The notes below the pieces were generated by a model. That model was given only the letters and a program-made list of their open reading frames with translations. It made no database searches and had not been told where the DNA came from. Both the position numbers and the translations under genes were made by a program. This document shows positions 25,895-33,627 of a stretch of DNA of 64,000 nt, piece after piece (positions within the stretch are counted from its first letter, which is position 1; each line of letters begins with the position of its first letter). The stretch is from JAWXTK01 sp044433645 (GTDB lineage Bacteria; Bacteroidota; Bacteroidia; Bacteroidales; Rikenellaceae), in contig JAWXTK010000004.1 of assembly GCA_044433645.1 (NCBI GenBank), forward strand, positions 1 through 64,000. The letters run 5' to 3'.

Positions 25895-26959
25895 ATGTTT
25901 AAATTCTTATTGTACCCTATATCGTGGATTTATAAGCTTGTGGTTGTGTTTAGGCATAAGCTCTTTGATTTGGGTATATTAAAAAGCAAGGAATATGATA
26001 TACCTATTATATGTGTAGGAAATATCACCGTTGGGGGCACGGGTAAAACCCCTACCTCAGAGTTGCTTATCGCGAGTTTAAAGGATAAATATAACATTGC
26101 TCTGCTATCGCGTGGGTATAAACGCAAGACTAAGGGTTACCTAGAAGTTGAGATAAATTCATCTTATTTTAACGTAGGTGATGAGCCTAAGCAAATCAAG
26201 CGCAAATTTCAAGATATAGTAGTTGCCGTGTGCGAGAAACGTGCTGAGGGTATAGAAATGATACGCAAAAATCACTCCGATGTTAATCTTATTATCTTAG
26301 ACGACGGCTTTCAACATCGCTATGTTGAACCCTGGGTTAATGTGGTGCTCATGGACTTTAATAGGCCAGTGTATGAAGATAGTTTTTTGCCTGTGGGTAA
26401 TCTGCGTGATACCATGTCTCAACTACATAGGGCAAATGTGATAATTATTACAAAATGCCCAAGCAATATCACCTCTATACAAAAGAGAGTTGTGCGCAAA
26501 TACCTAAATATGTACCCTTATCAAAGCCTTTATTTTTCTGAGGTAAAATCCCAAAAACCTAGGCCTATTTTTAAGGGGGTTGCTCCAGAGAAAATCACCT
26601 CTGAGAACAAGGTTATAGCGCTTGCAGGCATAGCTAATGCCGAGGGGTTTATATCAGGGCTTTCTTTGGGATATGAAATAGTGAATAAAGTGATTTATCC
26701 CGACCACCACAGCTATCAGATGCGAGATTTAAGGGCGCTTAGCGAGCTGCTTAAAAACTCTGATAATCAGACTGTTATCGTCACAACTGAGAAAGATGCA
26801 GTAAAGCTAACTAACGCCAAACAAATTCCTATTGAAATCCAAAAATCCATATATTATGTGCCCATAGAAATGGAAATTATGGACAACCAAAAACCTGAAC
26901 TATTAGAAAAACTCAAAAAATATGTTAGAGAAAATCAAAAATACGGCCTCCAACATTAA
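25895..26959 (+). CDS. lpxK: Tetraacyldisaccharide 4'-kinase
   Basis: LpxK phosphorylates the 4' position of the lipid A disaccharide at the inner membrane, so the cell makes lipopolysaccharide or lipooligosaccharide. The protein (354 residues from ATG 25895) has an N-terminal membrane-associating helix, the Walker A motif in GNITVGGTGKTP, ALLSRGYKRKTKG, and ILDDGFQHRYVEP, the family signature. The in-frame TTG at 25883 is less likely because ATG 25895 is better placed for the family N-terminus. The last 38 bases overlap the next gene. Confidence 0.95.
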   Translation: MFKFLLYPISWIYKLVVVFRHKLFDLGILKSKEYDIPIICVGNITVGGTGKTPTSELLIASLKDKYNIALLSRGYKRKTKGYLEVEINSSYFNVGDEPKQIKRKFQDIVVAVCEKRAEGIEMIRKNHSDVNLIILDDGFQHRYVEPWVNVVLMDFNRPVYEDSFLPVGNLRDTMSQLHRANVIIITKCPSNITSIQKRVVRKYLNMYPYQSLYFSEVKSQKPRPIFKGVAPEKITSENKVIALAGIANAEGFISGLSLGYEIVNKVIYPDHHSYQMRDLRALSELLKNSDNQTVIVTTEKDAVKLTNAKQIPIEIQKSIYYVPIEMEIMDNQKPELLEKLKKYVRENQKYGLQH

Positions 26960-27728
26960 ATCTGTAATAGGCGATTTCACCCCACACATAGGCATCATTT
27001 TAGGATCGGGCTTGGGTGATTTGGTAGACGATATAAAAGTTAGTTACATTATTGAATATAAGGATATTACAGGCTTTCCTCAATCTACGGTAGAGGGTCA
27101 CAAAGGCCGTTTGGTCTTTGGCGAATTAGGCTCTAAGAAAGTTGTGGCCATGCAGGGTCGTTTTCATTTTTATGAGGGTTATGCTCCTAGTGAAGTGGTT
27201 TTTCCGGTGAGGGTGCTAAAATTTTTGGGCATAGAATATTTATTTGTGTCTAATGCAGCAGGTGGTGTTGGCGAAGGCTTTAAAGTTGGTGATTTAATGG
27301 TTATTGACGACCATATTAATCTGATACCTAACCCCTTGATTGGCAAAAATATAGACGAATTAGGGCCGCGTTTCCCTGATATGAATGATGCTTATAATCA
27401 CACCCTCAGAGCTTTGGCGCATAGTAAGGCCAAAGAACTTGGTATTTCACTTTGGGAAGGTGTTTATTTGGGTGGCACAGGCCCCACGTATGAGACTAGG
27501 GCTGAGTATAAATATTTTAGAGCCATAGGCGCTGATGCTGTGGGAATGTCTACAACGCCCGAGGTTATTGCAGCGCGTCACATGGGAGTCAAGGTATTTG
27601 GTATGTCCGTGATTACAAATATTGGTCTTTCGGGCGAGGTGTCTACGCACGAGGATGTTCAGTTGCAGGGGCGTTTGGCTGGTGAGAGACTTAGGAAATT
27701 GTTTATTGAAATGTTAAGAGAAATTTAA
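26922..27728 (+). CDS. Purine nucleoside phosphorylase (inosine/guanosine type)
   Basis: The enzyme splits inosine or guanosine with phosphate for purine salvage. The 268 residues show trimeric-PNP motifs: ILGSGLGDLVDD near residue 26, the LGIEYLFVSNAAGGV segment, GTGPTYETRAEY, and GADAVGMSTTPEVIAARHMG, the family signature. The ATG at 26922 lies inside the end of lpxK (38-base overlap) and provides the expected N-terminal helix before the phosphate loop. ssb follows 14 bases downstream. PunA/DeoD naming varies, so no symbol is given. Confidence 0.93.
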   Translation: MLEKIKNTASNIKSVIGDFTPHIGIILGSGLGDLVDDIKVSYIIEYKDITGFPQSTVEGHKGRLVFGELGSKKVVAMQGRFHFYEGYAPSEVVFPVRVLKFLGIEYLFVSNAAGGVGEGFKVGDLMVIDDHINLIPNPLIGKNIDELGPRFPDMNDAYNHTLRALAHSKAKELGISLWEGVYLGGTGPTYETRAEYKYFRAIGADAVGMSTTPEVIAARHMGVKVFGMSVITNIGLSGEVSTHEDVQLQGRLAGERLRKLFIEMLREI

Positions 27729-27742
27729 AAAAATATATAATT

Positions 27743-28192
27743 ATGATAAATAAAGTAATTTTAGTAGGAAATGTTGGTTCTGACCCAGAGGTTAGAACTT
27801 TAGAGAACGGAGTCAAAGTAGCGCGCATCACTTTAGCTACAACAGAGCGCATGTATAATCGCACAACTCAGCAAGCCAGCGAGCACACAGAGTGGCATTC
27901 TATTACCCTGTGGCGTAATTTGGCTGAAACAGCTGATAGATTTATTAAAAAAGGTAGTAAATTATATGTTGAGGGCAGGATACGTTCGCGCAGTTGGACT
28001 GATGAGTCTGGGGCTAAGCGTTATGCCTTTGAAATTCAGGGGGATGATGTTAAGATGTTGGACAGAAGACCTGAGGGTGCTAGTTCTCAACCTGCTGCAT
28101 CGGCTGTATCTGCACAACCTGCATCTACACCTAGGACAGAAGCTCAGGTTTCAACACCTGTTATGGATACTCCTGATGATTTGCCTTTCTAG
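27743..28192 (+). CDS. ssb: Single-stranded DNA-binding protein
   Basis: SSB coats single-stranded DNA and recruits repair and replication proteins through its C-terminal tip. The 149 residues have the OB fold (about 1-105), with NKVILVGNVGSDPEVR and the aromatic HTEWHSITLWRNLAE region. A Pro/Ala/Ser-rich linker follows, then the acidic tip DTPDDLPF. The same DDLPF ending occurs on the DUF3127 protein at 46056. It is the third gene of the lpxK unit. Confidence 0.96.
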   Translation: MINKVILVGNVGSDPEVRTLENGVKVARITLATTERMYNRTTQQASEHTEWHSITLWRNLAETADRFIKKGSKLYVEGRIRSRSWTDESGAKRYAFEIQGDDVKMLDRRPEGASSQPAASAVSAQPASTPRTEAQVSTPVMDTPDDLPF

Positions 28193-28226
28193 CGACTTTT
28201 TATAGAGCAGATAGTCTCAGTTTGTT

Positions 28227-28247
28227 ACCCTGAACGGAGTTCAGGGT
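28227..28247. repeat. Perfect 9-bp hairpin between converging genes
   Basis: ACCCTGAAC (28227-28235) and GTTCAGGGT (28239-28247) pair perfectly around GGA. There is no T-run on either strand, so it is not a standard terminator. Short hairpins of this composition are common as scattered intergenic repeats in Bacteroidota. The rest of 28193-28295 shows nothing else recognisable. Confidence 0.6.
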
Positions 28248-28295
28248 CTTACTTATGTTTGGTATAATTACGTCAGTGGTGCTTGAAACCAGAAA

Positions 28296-29066
28296 CTATT
28301 TCTCGGCTATAAAATAAAGATCAAAGCAACCATCACTAGCTTTGTCTATGTAATAATCTTCTTTAGAGATTTTTAAGGTCAAATTCCTATTGTTGATAAG
28401 CAAACGATGCCTATTGAAGATATTTAAAGTGTGGTAAGGCAACTTTAACAGCCAGCTGGGTAGCCTATGTTCAAAATCAAAAATATCAAAACGCTTATAC
28501 GCCTTGACAGCTCTTTTATTCTTGTCGTAATACTCTAATACATTATTCTTGCCGTAAATCCCAAGTGCCTGAACCTGATTGAAATAACTGCTTAGTAGGT
28601 TCTTGAATTCATCAACCGTGTATTCCCTCCTATGCCAGGGATTGCGAGTGATAGACATGGCTTTGTTGGGTGTGGAAACAATGAATTTGCCCCCTGCACG
28701 CAAAACCCTAACCACCTCTTTCATAAAATAAAAGTCGTCGGGAATGTGCTCTATGGATTGAAAAGAGAGTACAAAATCAAAGCTGTTGGATGTTAAACCT
28801 GAGAGCGAAGGAAATTTATTAAAGTGATATTCCACATTAGTTAAACTAGTATCACTCAAATCTTTAACTGCTTTGTCTACTATGGTTAAACTTTCGGCCT
28901 TAGTGGCAAAAATTGAAACATCGAAGTTGCGCTCAGCTCCCACAAGCAATACTTTGCCACTAATTAATTCGCTAGTGTGTTGATATACTAATCTCTTACG
29001 TTGGTTAATGTAATTATCAGACATCTCCTTTCTGCGCTGGGCCTTCTCGCTTGCTTTGCGTTTCAT
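28296..29066 (-). CDS. Class I SAM-dependent methyltransferase
   Basis: The 256-residue protein has a Rossmann methyltransferase core. Motif I is VLLVGAERNFDVSIF (a degenerate glycine loop, about residues 39-53). An acidic residue in LTIVDKAV follows. SFDFVLSFQSIEHIPDD matches the post-motif region, and RAGGKFIVSTPN is the typical strand before the active site. The N-terminus is lysine- and arginine-rich. The substrate is not recognisable; small molecules, lipids and sugars are all possible for this UbiE/Methyltransf_11 type. It follows the CvfB-like gene by 6 bases. Confidence 0.75.
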   Translation of the reverse strand: MKRKASEKAQRRKEMSDNYINQRKRLVYQHTSELISGKVLLVGAERNFDVSIFATKAESLTIVDKAVKDLSDTSLTNVEYHFNKFPSLSGLTSNSFDFVLSFQSIEHIPDDFYFMKEVVRVLRAGGKFIVSTPNKAMSITRNPWHRREYTVDEFKNLLSSYFNQVQALGIYGKNNVLEYYDKNKRAVKAYKRFDIFDFEHRLPSWLLKLPYHTLNIFNRHRLLINNRNLTLKISKEDYYIDKASDGCFDLYFIAEK

Positions 29067-29072
29067 TGTTAC

Positions 29073-29915
29073 TTATTTTTTAATAAGTCGTATGCCTCCG
29101 GCTTTCATAATCTCGATATCGCCACGCTTTAAAAGGTAGCCAACAGAGCGTTTAAATACTTTCTTGCTCATGCCTGTGTAAAGATGAACTTGCTCTGGTG
29201 AAGAATTATCATCAAGATCTAATGTTCCTGAGTTATCCTCCAGTTTTGCAAGTATCTGCTCGGCCGAGATTTTTACTTGGTCGTAGCCTTGCTTTTGTAG
29301 GCTGATATCAACCCTATTATCTTCGGTGATTTTGCTAACAAAACCTTCCAAAGTGTCGCCTATTGTAACTGGACGGAAGATTTGATTGCGATATATCATG
29401 CCCCAATATTTGTTGTCTATGACTACTCTGTAACCCATAGGTAGAGCGATAGCAACGGTGCAAGTGACTTGCTGTTTGTATTTTAGGTCTAAATCTGCGT
29501 TTGAAATATAACCATTTAAACGGTTAGTTGCAACGGCACGACCTGTGATATTGTCACGATAAACATATACCAAAACTTTTTCGTCTATATTAACTGCGCC
29601 CACTTGGTTACGGTTAGGCAAAAACAAATCTTTGCCCTGTAAACCCCACTCTAGGAAGGCTCCGTGCACTGTTTTGTCAACAACTCTTAGGAAGGCAACC
29701 TGCCCAACAGTGGCTTTAGGGTGTTCGGTAGATGCCACAAGTCTGTCCTCGGAATCGTGATACACAAACACATCCAACATATCGCCAACCTTATTTTCTA
29801 AGGATACGAAACGGTTAGGTAATAAAACTTCTTCGTCTTGTTCATCTTTGAGGTAAAGTCCGAAATCCGACACTCTGCTAACCTCTAATTTTTGATAACT
29901 TCCTGCTTGCAACAT
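29073..29915 (-). CDS. CvfB-like S1-domain RNA-binding protein
   Basis: The 280-residue protein is built of repeated small beta-barrels, with S1-type domains in the first about 215 residues (GLYLKDEQDEEVLLPN, GAFLEWGLQGKDLFLP, GMIYRNQIF). It ends with a winged-helix-like region (about 220-280, GMSKKVFKRSVGYLLKRGDI). This arrangement is that of CvfB, an RNA-binding regulator described in Staphylococcus and widespread in Bacteroidota. Its target here is unknown. A -7 box TATCTTTG at 29938-29945 on the minus strand lies 22 bases upstream of the ATG. Confidence 0.85.
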   Translation of the reverse strand: MLQAGSYQKLEVSRVSDFGLYLKDEQDEEVLLPNRFVSLENKVGDMLDVFVYHDSEDRLVASTEHPKATVGQVAFLRVVDKTVHGAFLEWGLQGKDLFLPNRNQVGAVNIDEKVLVYVYRDNITGRAVATNRLNGYISNADLDLKYKQQVTCTVAIALPMGYRVVIDNKYWGMIYRNQIFRPVTIGDTLEGFVSKITEDNRVDISLQKQGYDQVKISAEQILAKLEDNSGTLDLDDNSSPEQVHLYTGMSKKVFKRSVGYLLKRGDIEIMKAGGIRLIKK

Positions 29916-29994
29916 ATTTTTTTCAATTTTCTTTGCACAAAGATACTCAAAGTTTGCAGGGTTTTCACTATTTTTGGGAAATAATTATAATATT

Positions 29995-30762
29995 ATGCTA
30001 AAACTAGGAATAATTCAGCTGGCTACGGCTTGGCACGATAAAGAAAAAAACTTTGAAAAAGCACGTTACTTCATAGAAAATAACGATGCAGATATTTTTG
30101 TTTTGCCCGAAATGTTTACTACGGGTTTCACTTCTGATGTTGAGTTGTGTGCTGAGGATATGGGGGGAATCTCTACCGAGTGGTTTAAAAAAACGACCCA
30201 AGAGACTAATAAAGCCCTGATGGGGAGTATAATTATTAGCCTTGGAGAGGGTAAATACTGTAATAGAATGATTTTTGCAGCTCCAGGGTGTGAATTAGAA
30301 TATTATGACAAGCGCCATTTGTTTCGCATGGGTGGCGAGCATAAGAAATATACGGGGGGTGAGGAGCGCAAGATTTTTAATTACAAAGGCTTTAGAATCT
30401 TGCCTCAGATTTGTTATGATTTGCGTTTCCCGGTTTTCTCGCGCAACACAAACGACTATGACCTAGCCATTTACTGTGCTTGTTGGCCAGAGCCTAGAAC
30501 CTATGCTTGGAGTGCGCTACTTAGGGCTAGAGCCATCGAAAATCAGTGTTATCTAGTGGGCGTGAACATGGTGGGCGAAGACCCAAAATTGAAATATAAG
30601 GGGGGCTCGGCCGTGATAGATTTTGCAGGCAACTACCTCACTCAGGCTACGGATTGGGCTGAGGATGTGAAAATAGTAGAGCTAGACATTGATGCTCTAA
30701 ATGGCTTTAAAGAAAATTTCCCTGCATGGATGGATGCAGATAATTTTGAGATAAAATTTTAA
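29995..30762 (+). CDS. Carbon-nitrogen hydrolase (omega-amidase/YafV type)
   Basis: Nitrilase-superfamily amidases of this type clear alpha-keto-glutaramate or related amides. With ATG 29995 (255 residues) the catalytic triad is visible: E39 in LPEM, K106 in YDKRHLF and C140 in ICYDLRFPVFSR. The in-frame start at 29974 would place the start codon inside a -7 box (TATTTTTG, 29969-29976), so it is rejected. uvrA follows after 6 bases. The family call is secure, the exact substrate is inferred. Confidence 0.88.
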   Translation: MLKLGIIQLATAWHDKEKNFEKARYFIENNDADIFVLPEMFTTGFTSDVELCAEDMGGISTEWFKKTTQETNKALMGSIIISLGEGKYCNRMIFAAPGCELEYYDKRHLFRMGGEHKKYTGGEERKIFNYKGFRILPQICYDLRFPVFSRNTNDYDLAIYCACWPEPRTYAWSALLRARAIENQCYLVGVNMVGEDPKLKYKGGSAVIDFAGNYLTQATDWAEDVKIVELDIDALNGFKENFPAWMDADNFEIKF

Positions 30763-30768
30763 AAGACT

Positions 30769-33597
30769 TTGAAAGAAAACAAAATCAAAATATACGGTAC
30801 TAGGGTTCATAATTTAAAGAATTTTGATCTTGAGATTCCTCGCGATGAGTTGGTGGTGATTACGGGGCTGTCGGGCTCGGGGAAGTCGTCGCTGGCCTTT
30901 GATACGCTTTATGCTGAGGGGCAGAGGCGTTATATGGAGACCTTGTCGGCCTATGCTCGTCAGTTTGTGGGGAGCATGGAACGCCCTGATGTTGACAAGA
31001 TTACGGGGCTTAGTCCTGTGGTGGCTATAGAGCAAAAGACTACTAATAAAAATCCTCGCTCAACTGTTGGTACGGTAACTGAAATAAATGATTTCTTAAG
31101 AGTTTTGTTTGCGCGTGCTTCGGTGGCTTACTCACCCTCTACCGGTGAGCAAATGGTGCATTATAGCGATGCTAAGATTTGCGAGATGATACAAAGCTCT
31201 TATCCGGGGCGTAAAATTGCACTTCTTGCACCTATTATAAAAGGGCGCAAGGGGCATTATCGCGAACTTTTTGATAGGTTTATTAGTAAAGGATTTTTGT
31301 ATGCACGAATTGATGGGCAGGTGCAAGAATTGAGCTCGGGCATGAAGTTGGATAGATATAAAATCCATAATATAGACCTAGTGGTTGACCGTTTGGTAGT
31401 GGGCGAAAATAGCGAGGAACGTATCGCAAAAAGCCTTACCGAGGCCATGCGTCAGGGCAAGGGGAGTATATCTGTGTATGATTATGATGAGGGTACTTCG
31501 CGCTTTTATTCGCGTCATTTGATGTGCCCCACTACGGGTGTGGCTTTTGCTGAGCCTGCGCCTCATACCTTTTCGTTTAATTCGCCTAGTGGTGCTTGCC
31601 CCCACTGTAATGGTTTGGGTGAGGAGGCTATTTTTGATAGAGGTAAGATTATCCCTAACCCCAATCTTTCTATTAAAGAGGGGGGTATAGAGGCCCTGGG
31701 TAAGTATCATAATAATTTGTTGTTTGCCATTATTGCGACCTTGGGCAAAAAACATGATTTCACGCTTGATGACCCAATTTCTACCATAGATGATGATGCT
31801 ATGAATGCTATTTTATATGGTGATAGCGAGCTTTTGACACTTGATTCTAGGGTTTTTTCTCTGCCCTCGGGTAATAATATGGTGGCTTGGAATGGGGTAG
31901 CAGACTATATTGAGGCCTTGGAACAAGACTCTAAAAGTGGCAAGGGAAGCAAATGGAAAGCTCAGTTTGTGGTTAAGCGAAAATGTGAGCTTTGCGAGGG
32001 TACTCGTTTAAAAAAAGAGGCCTTGCAGTTTAAGGTGGCAGACAAAAATATCGCCCAGATTTGCGCCATGAGCATAGATGAGTTGGCGCTGTGGATGAGT
32101 GATATTGAGCAAAAAATGAGTGAAAGGCAAAGGATAATTGCCAAAGAAATAATTAAGGAAATCAAAGAACGTCTTGGCTTTTTGATTAACGTAGGCCTTG
32201 GATATTTGTCTTTGTCTAGGGCTTCGGCTACGCTCTCAGGTGGTGAGAGTCAGCGTATTAGGCTGGCAACTCAGATAGGTTCTAAGCTTGTGAATGTGCT
32301 TTATATACTTGATGAGCCTAGCATAGGTTTGCATCAAAGGGACAACATAAAATTAATAGATAGTTTGTGTGAATTGCGCGATGCGGGCAACTCTGTTATC
32401 GTGGTTGAGCATGACGAGGAGATGATACGCAAGGCTGATTTTATAGTGGACGTAGGCCCTAAGGCTGGGCGTGGTGGTGGGCGAATTATGGCCGCAGGAA
32501 CTCTGGATGAAATCTTGGAAACGGAAAGCATTACAACTCAATATTTGACAGGTAAAAGAAACATTGAAGTGCCTGAAAAAAGGCGCGAAGTGACAGATAA
32601 AAAAATCAAAATCACGGGAGCTAGGGGTAACAACCTTAAAAATGTGGATGTAGAACTGCCACTAGGAATGTTTGTGTGCGTTACCGGAGTGAGTGGAAGT
32701 GGTAAATCTTCGCTTATTAATGGCACTTTGAGGCCTATTTTGTCTCGTGAATTTTACAATTCGCTTGATGTGCCCCTGCCTTATGATAGGATAGAGGGAG
32801 TGGAGAATGTTGATAAATTAATCGTGGTGGATCAATCGCCCATAGGTCGCACGCCTAGGAGCAATCCGGCTACTTACAGCAATGTTTTCACTGATATACG
32901 TAAATTATTTGAGGCCACACCCGATGCACAAATCAGGGGTTTCAAGGCAGGGCGTTTTTCGTTTAATGTCAAGGGAGGTCGCTGCGAGGAGTGTCGTGGT
33001 GCAGGGGTTCAGACCATAGAAATGAACTTTTTGCCCGACGTTTATGTCACTTGCAAAGTGTGTGCTGGCAAGCGATATAATAAGGAAACTTTGGAGGTAA
33101 AATACAAGGGCAAGAGCATAAATGATGTGCTCGATATGACAGTGAATATGGCTGTTGAGTTCTTTGAGCACTTACCTTCGATTTACATAAAATTAAAAGC
33201 TATACAAGATGTGGGGCTTGGCTATCTTACTCTAGGTCAGCCATGTACAACACTATCTGGAGGAGAGAGCCAGAGGATAAAACTATCGAGTGAATTATCT
33301 AAAAAAGACACAGGTCGCACCTTATATCTCTTGGATGAGCCTACCACAGGTCTGCATTTTGAGGATGTTAGGGTGTTGCTTGGGGTGCTTGATAAATTGG
33401 TCGAAAGAGGCAATAGTATAGTTGTCATTGAGCATAACCTGGATGTTATAAAATATGCAGATTATATTATAGACATAGGCGCTGAGGGAGGCGTAAAAGG
33501 AGGAAATGTAGTGTGCCAAGGCACGCCCGAGAGCGTAGCAGAGCAAAAAGATAGTTATACGGGTAGGTATTTAAAAGAAATTTTATTAACTTTGTAG
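30769..33597 (+). CDS. uvrA: Excinuclease ABC subunit A
   Basis: UvrA recognises DNA lesions and loads UvrB in nucleotide excision repair. The 942 residues are full length. Two ABC-type ATPases are present: Walker A GLSGSGKS (33-40) and GVSGSGKS (640-647), signature TLSGGESQRI in both halves, and LDEPSIGLH and LDEPTTGLH. Zinc modules show CELCEGTRL and CEECRGAGVQT with a following CKVC. The start is TTG at 30769: the family begins right before the IYGTRVHNLKN segment and no ATG or GTG is nearby. It lies 6 bases after the amidase gene. Confidence 0.97.
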   Translation: MKENKIKIYGTRVHNLKNFDLEIPRDELVVITGLSGSGKSSLAFDTLYAEGQRRYMETLSAYARQFVGSMERPDVDKITGLSPVVAIEQKTTNKNPRSTVGTVTEINDFLRVLFARASVAYSPSTGEQMVHYSDAKICEMIQSSYPGRKIALLAPIIKGRKGHYRELFDRFISKGFLYARIDGQVQELSSGMKLDRYKIHNIDLVVDRLVVGENSEERIAKSLTEAMRQGKGSISVYDYDEGTSRFYSRHLMCPTTGVAFAEPAPHTFSFNSPSGACPHCNGLGEEAIFDRGKIIPNPNLSIKEGGIEALGKYHNNLLFAIIATLGKKHDFTLDDPISTIDDDAMNAILYGDSELLTLDSRVFSLPSGNNMVAWNGVADYIEALEQDSKSGKGSKWKAQFVVKRKCELCEGTRLKKEALQFKVADKNIAQICAMSIDELALWMSDIEQKMSERQRIIAKEIIKEIKERLGFLINVGLGYLSLSRASATLSGGESQRIRLATQIGSKLVNVLYILDEPSIGLHQRDNIKLIDSLCELRDAGNSVIVVEHDEEMIRKADFIVDVGPKAGRGGGRIMAAGTLDEILETESITTQYLTGKRNIEVPEKRREVTDKKIKITGARGNNLKNVDVELPLGMFVCVTGVSGSGKSSLINGTLRPILSREFYNSLDVPLPYDRIEGVENVDKLIVVDQSPIGRTPRSNPATYSNVFTDIRKLFEATPDAQIRGFKAGRFSFNVKGGRCEECRGAGVQTIEMNFLPDVYVTCKVCAGKRYNKETLEVKYKGKSINDVLDMTVNMAVEFFEHLPSIYIKLKAIQDVGLGYLTLGQPCTTLSGGESQRIKLSSELSKKDTGRTLYLLDEPTTGLHFEDVRVLLGVLDKLVERGNSIVVIEHNLDVIKYADYIIDIGAEGGVKGGNVVCQGTPESVAEQKDSYTGRYLKEILLTL
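33587..33594 (+). promoter_or_regulatory. -7 box inside the uvrA 3' end
   Basis: TAACTTTG (33587-33594) overlaps the last uvrA codons, 33 bases before the ATG of the outer membrane protein gene. The -33 region lacks a clear TTTG, so it may be a weak or regulated internal promoter that frees the receptor gene from uvrA. Confidence 0.45.
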
Positions 33598-33627
33598 ATA
33601 ATAACAAAATTTTGAGATACCTAAAGA

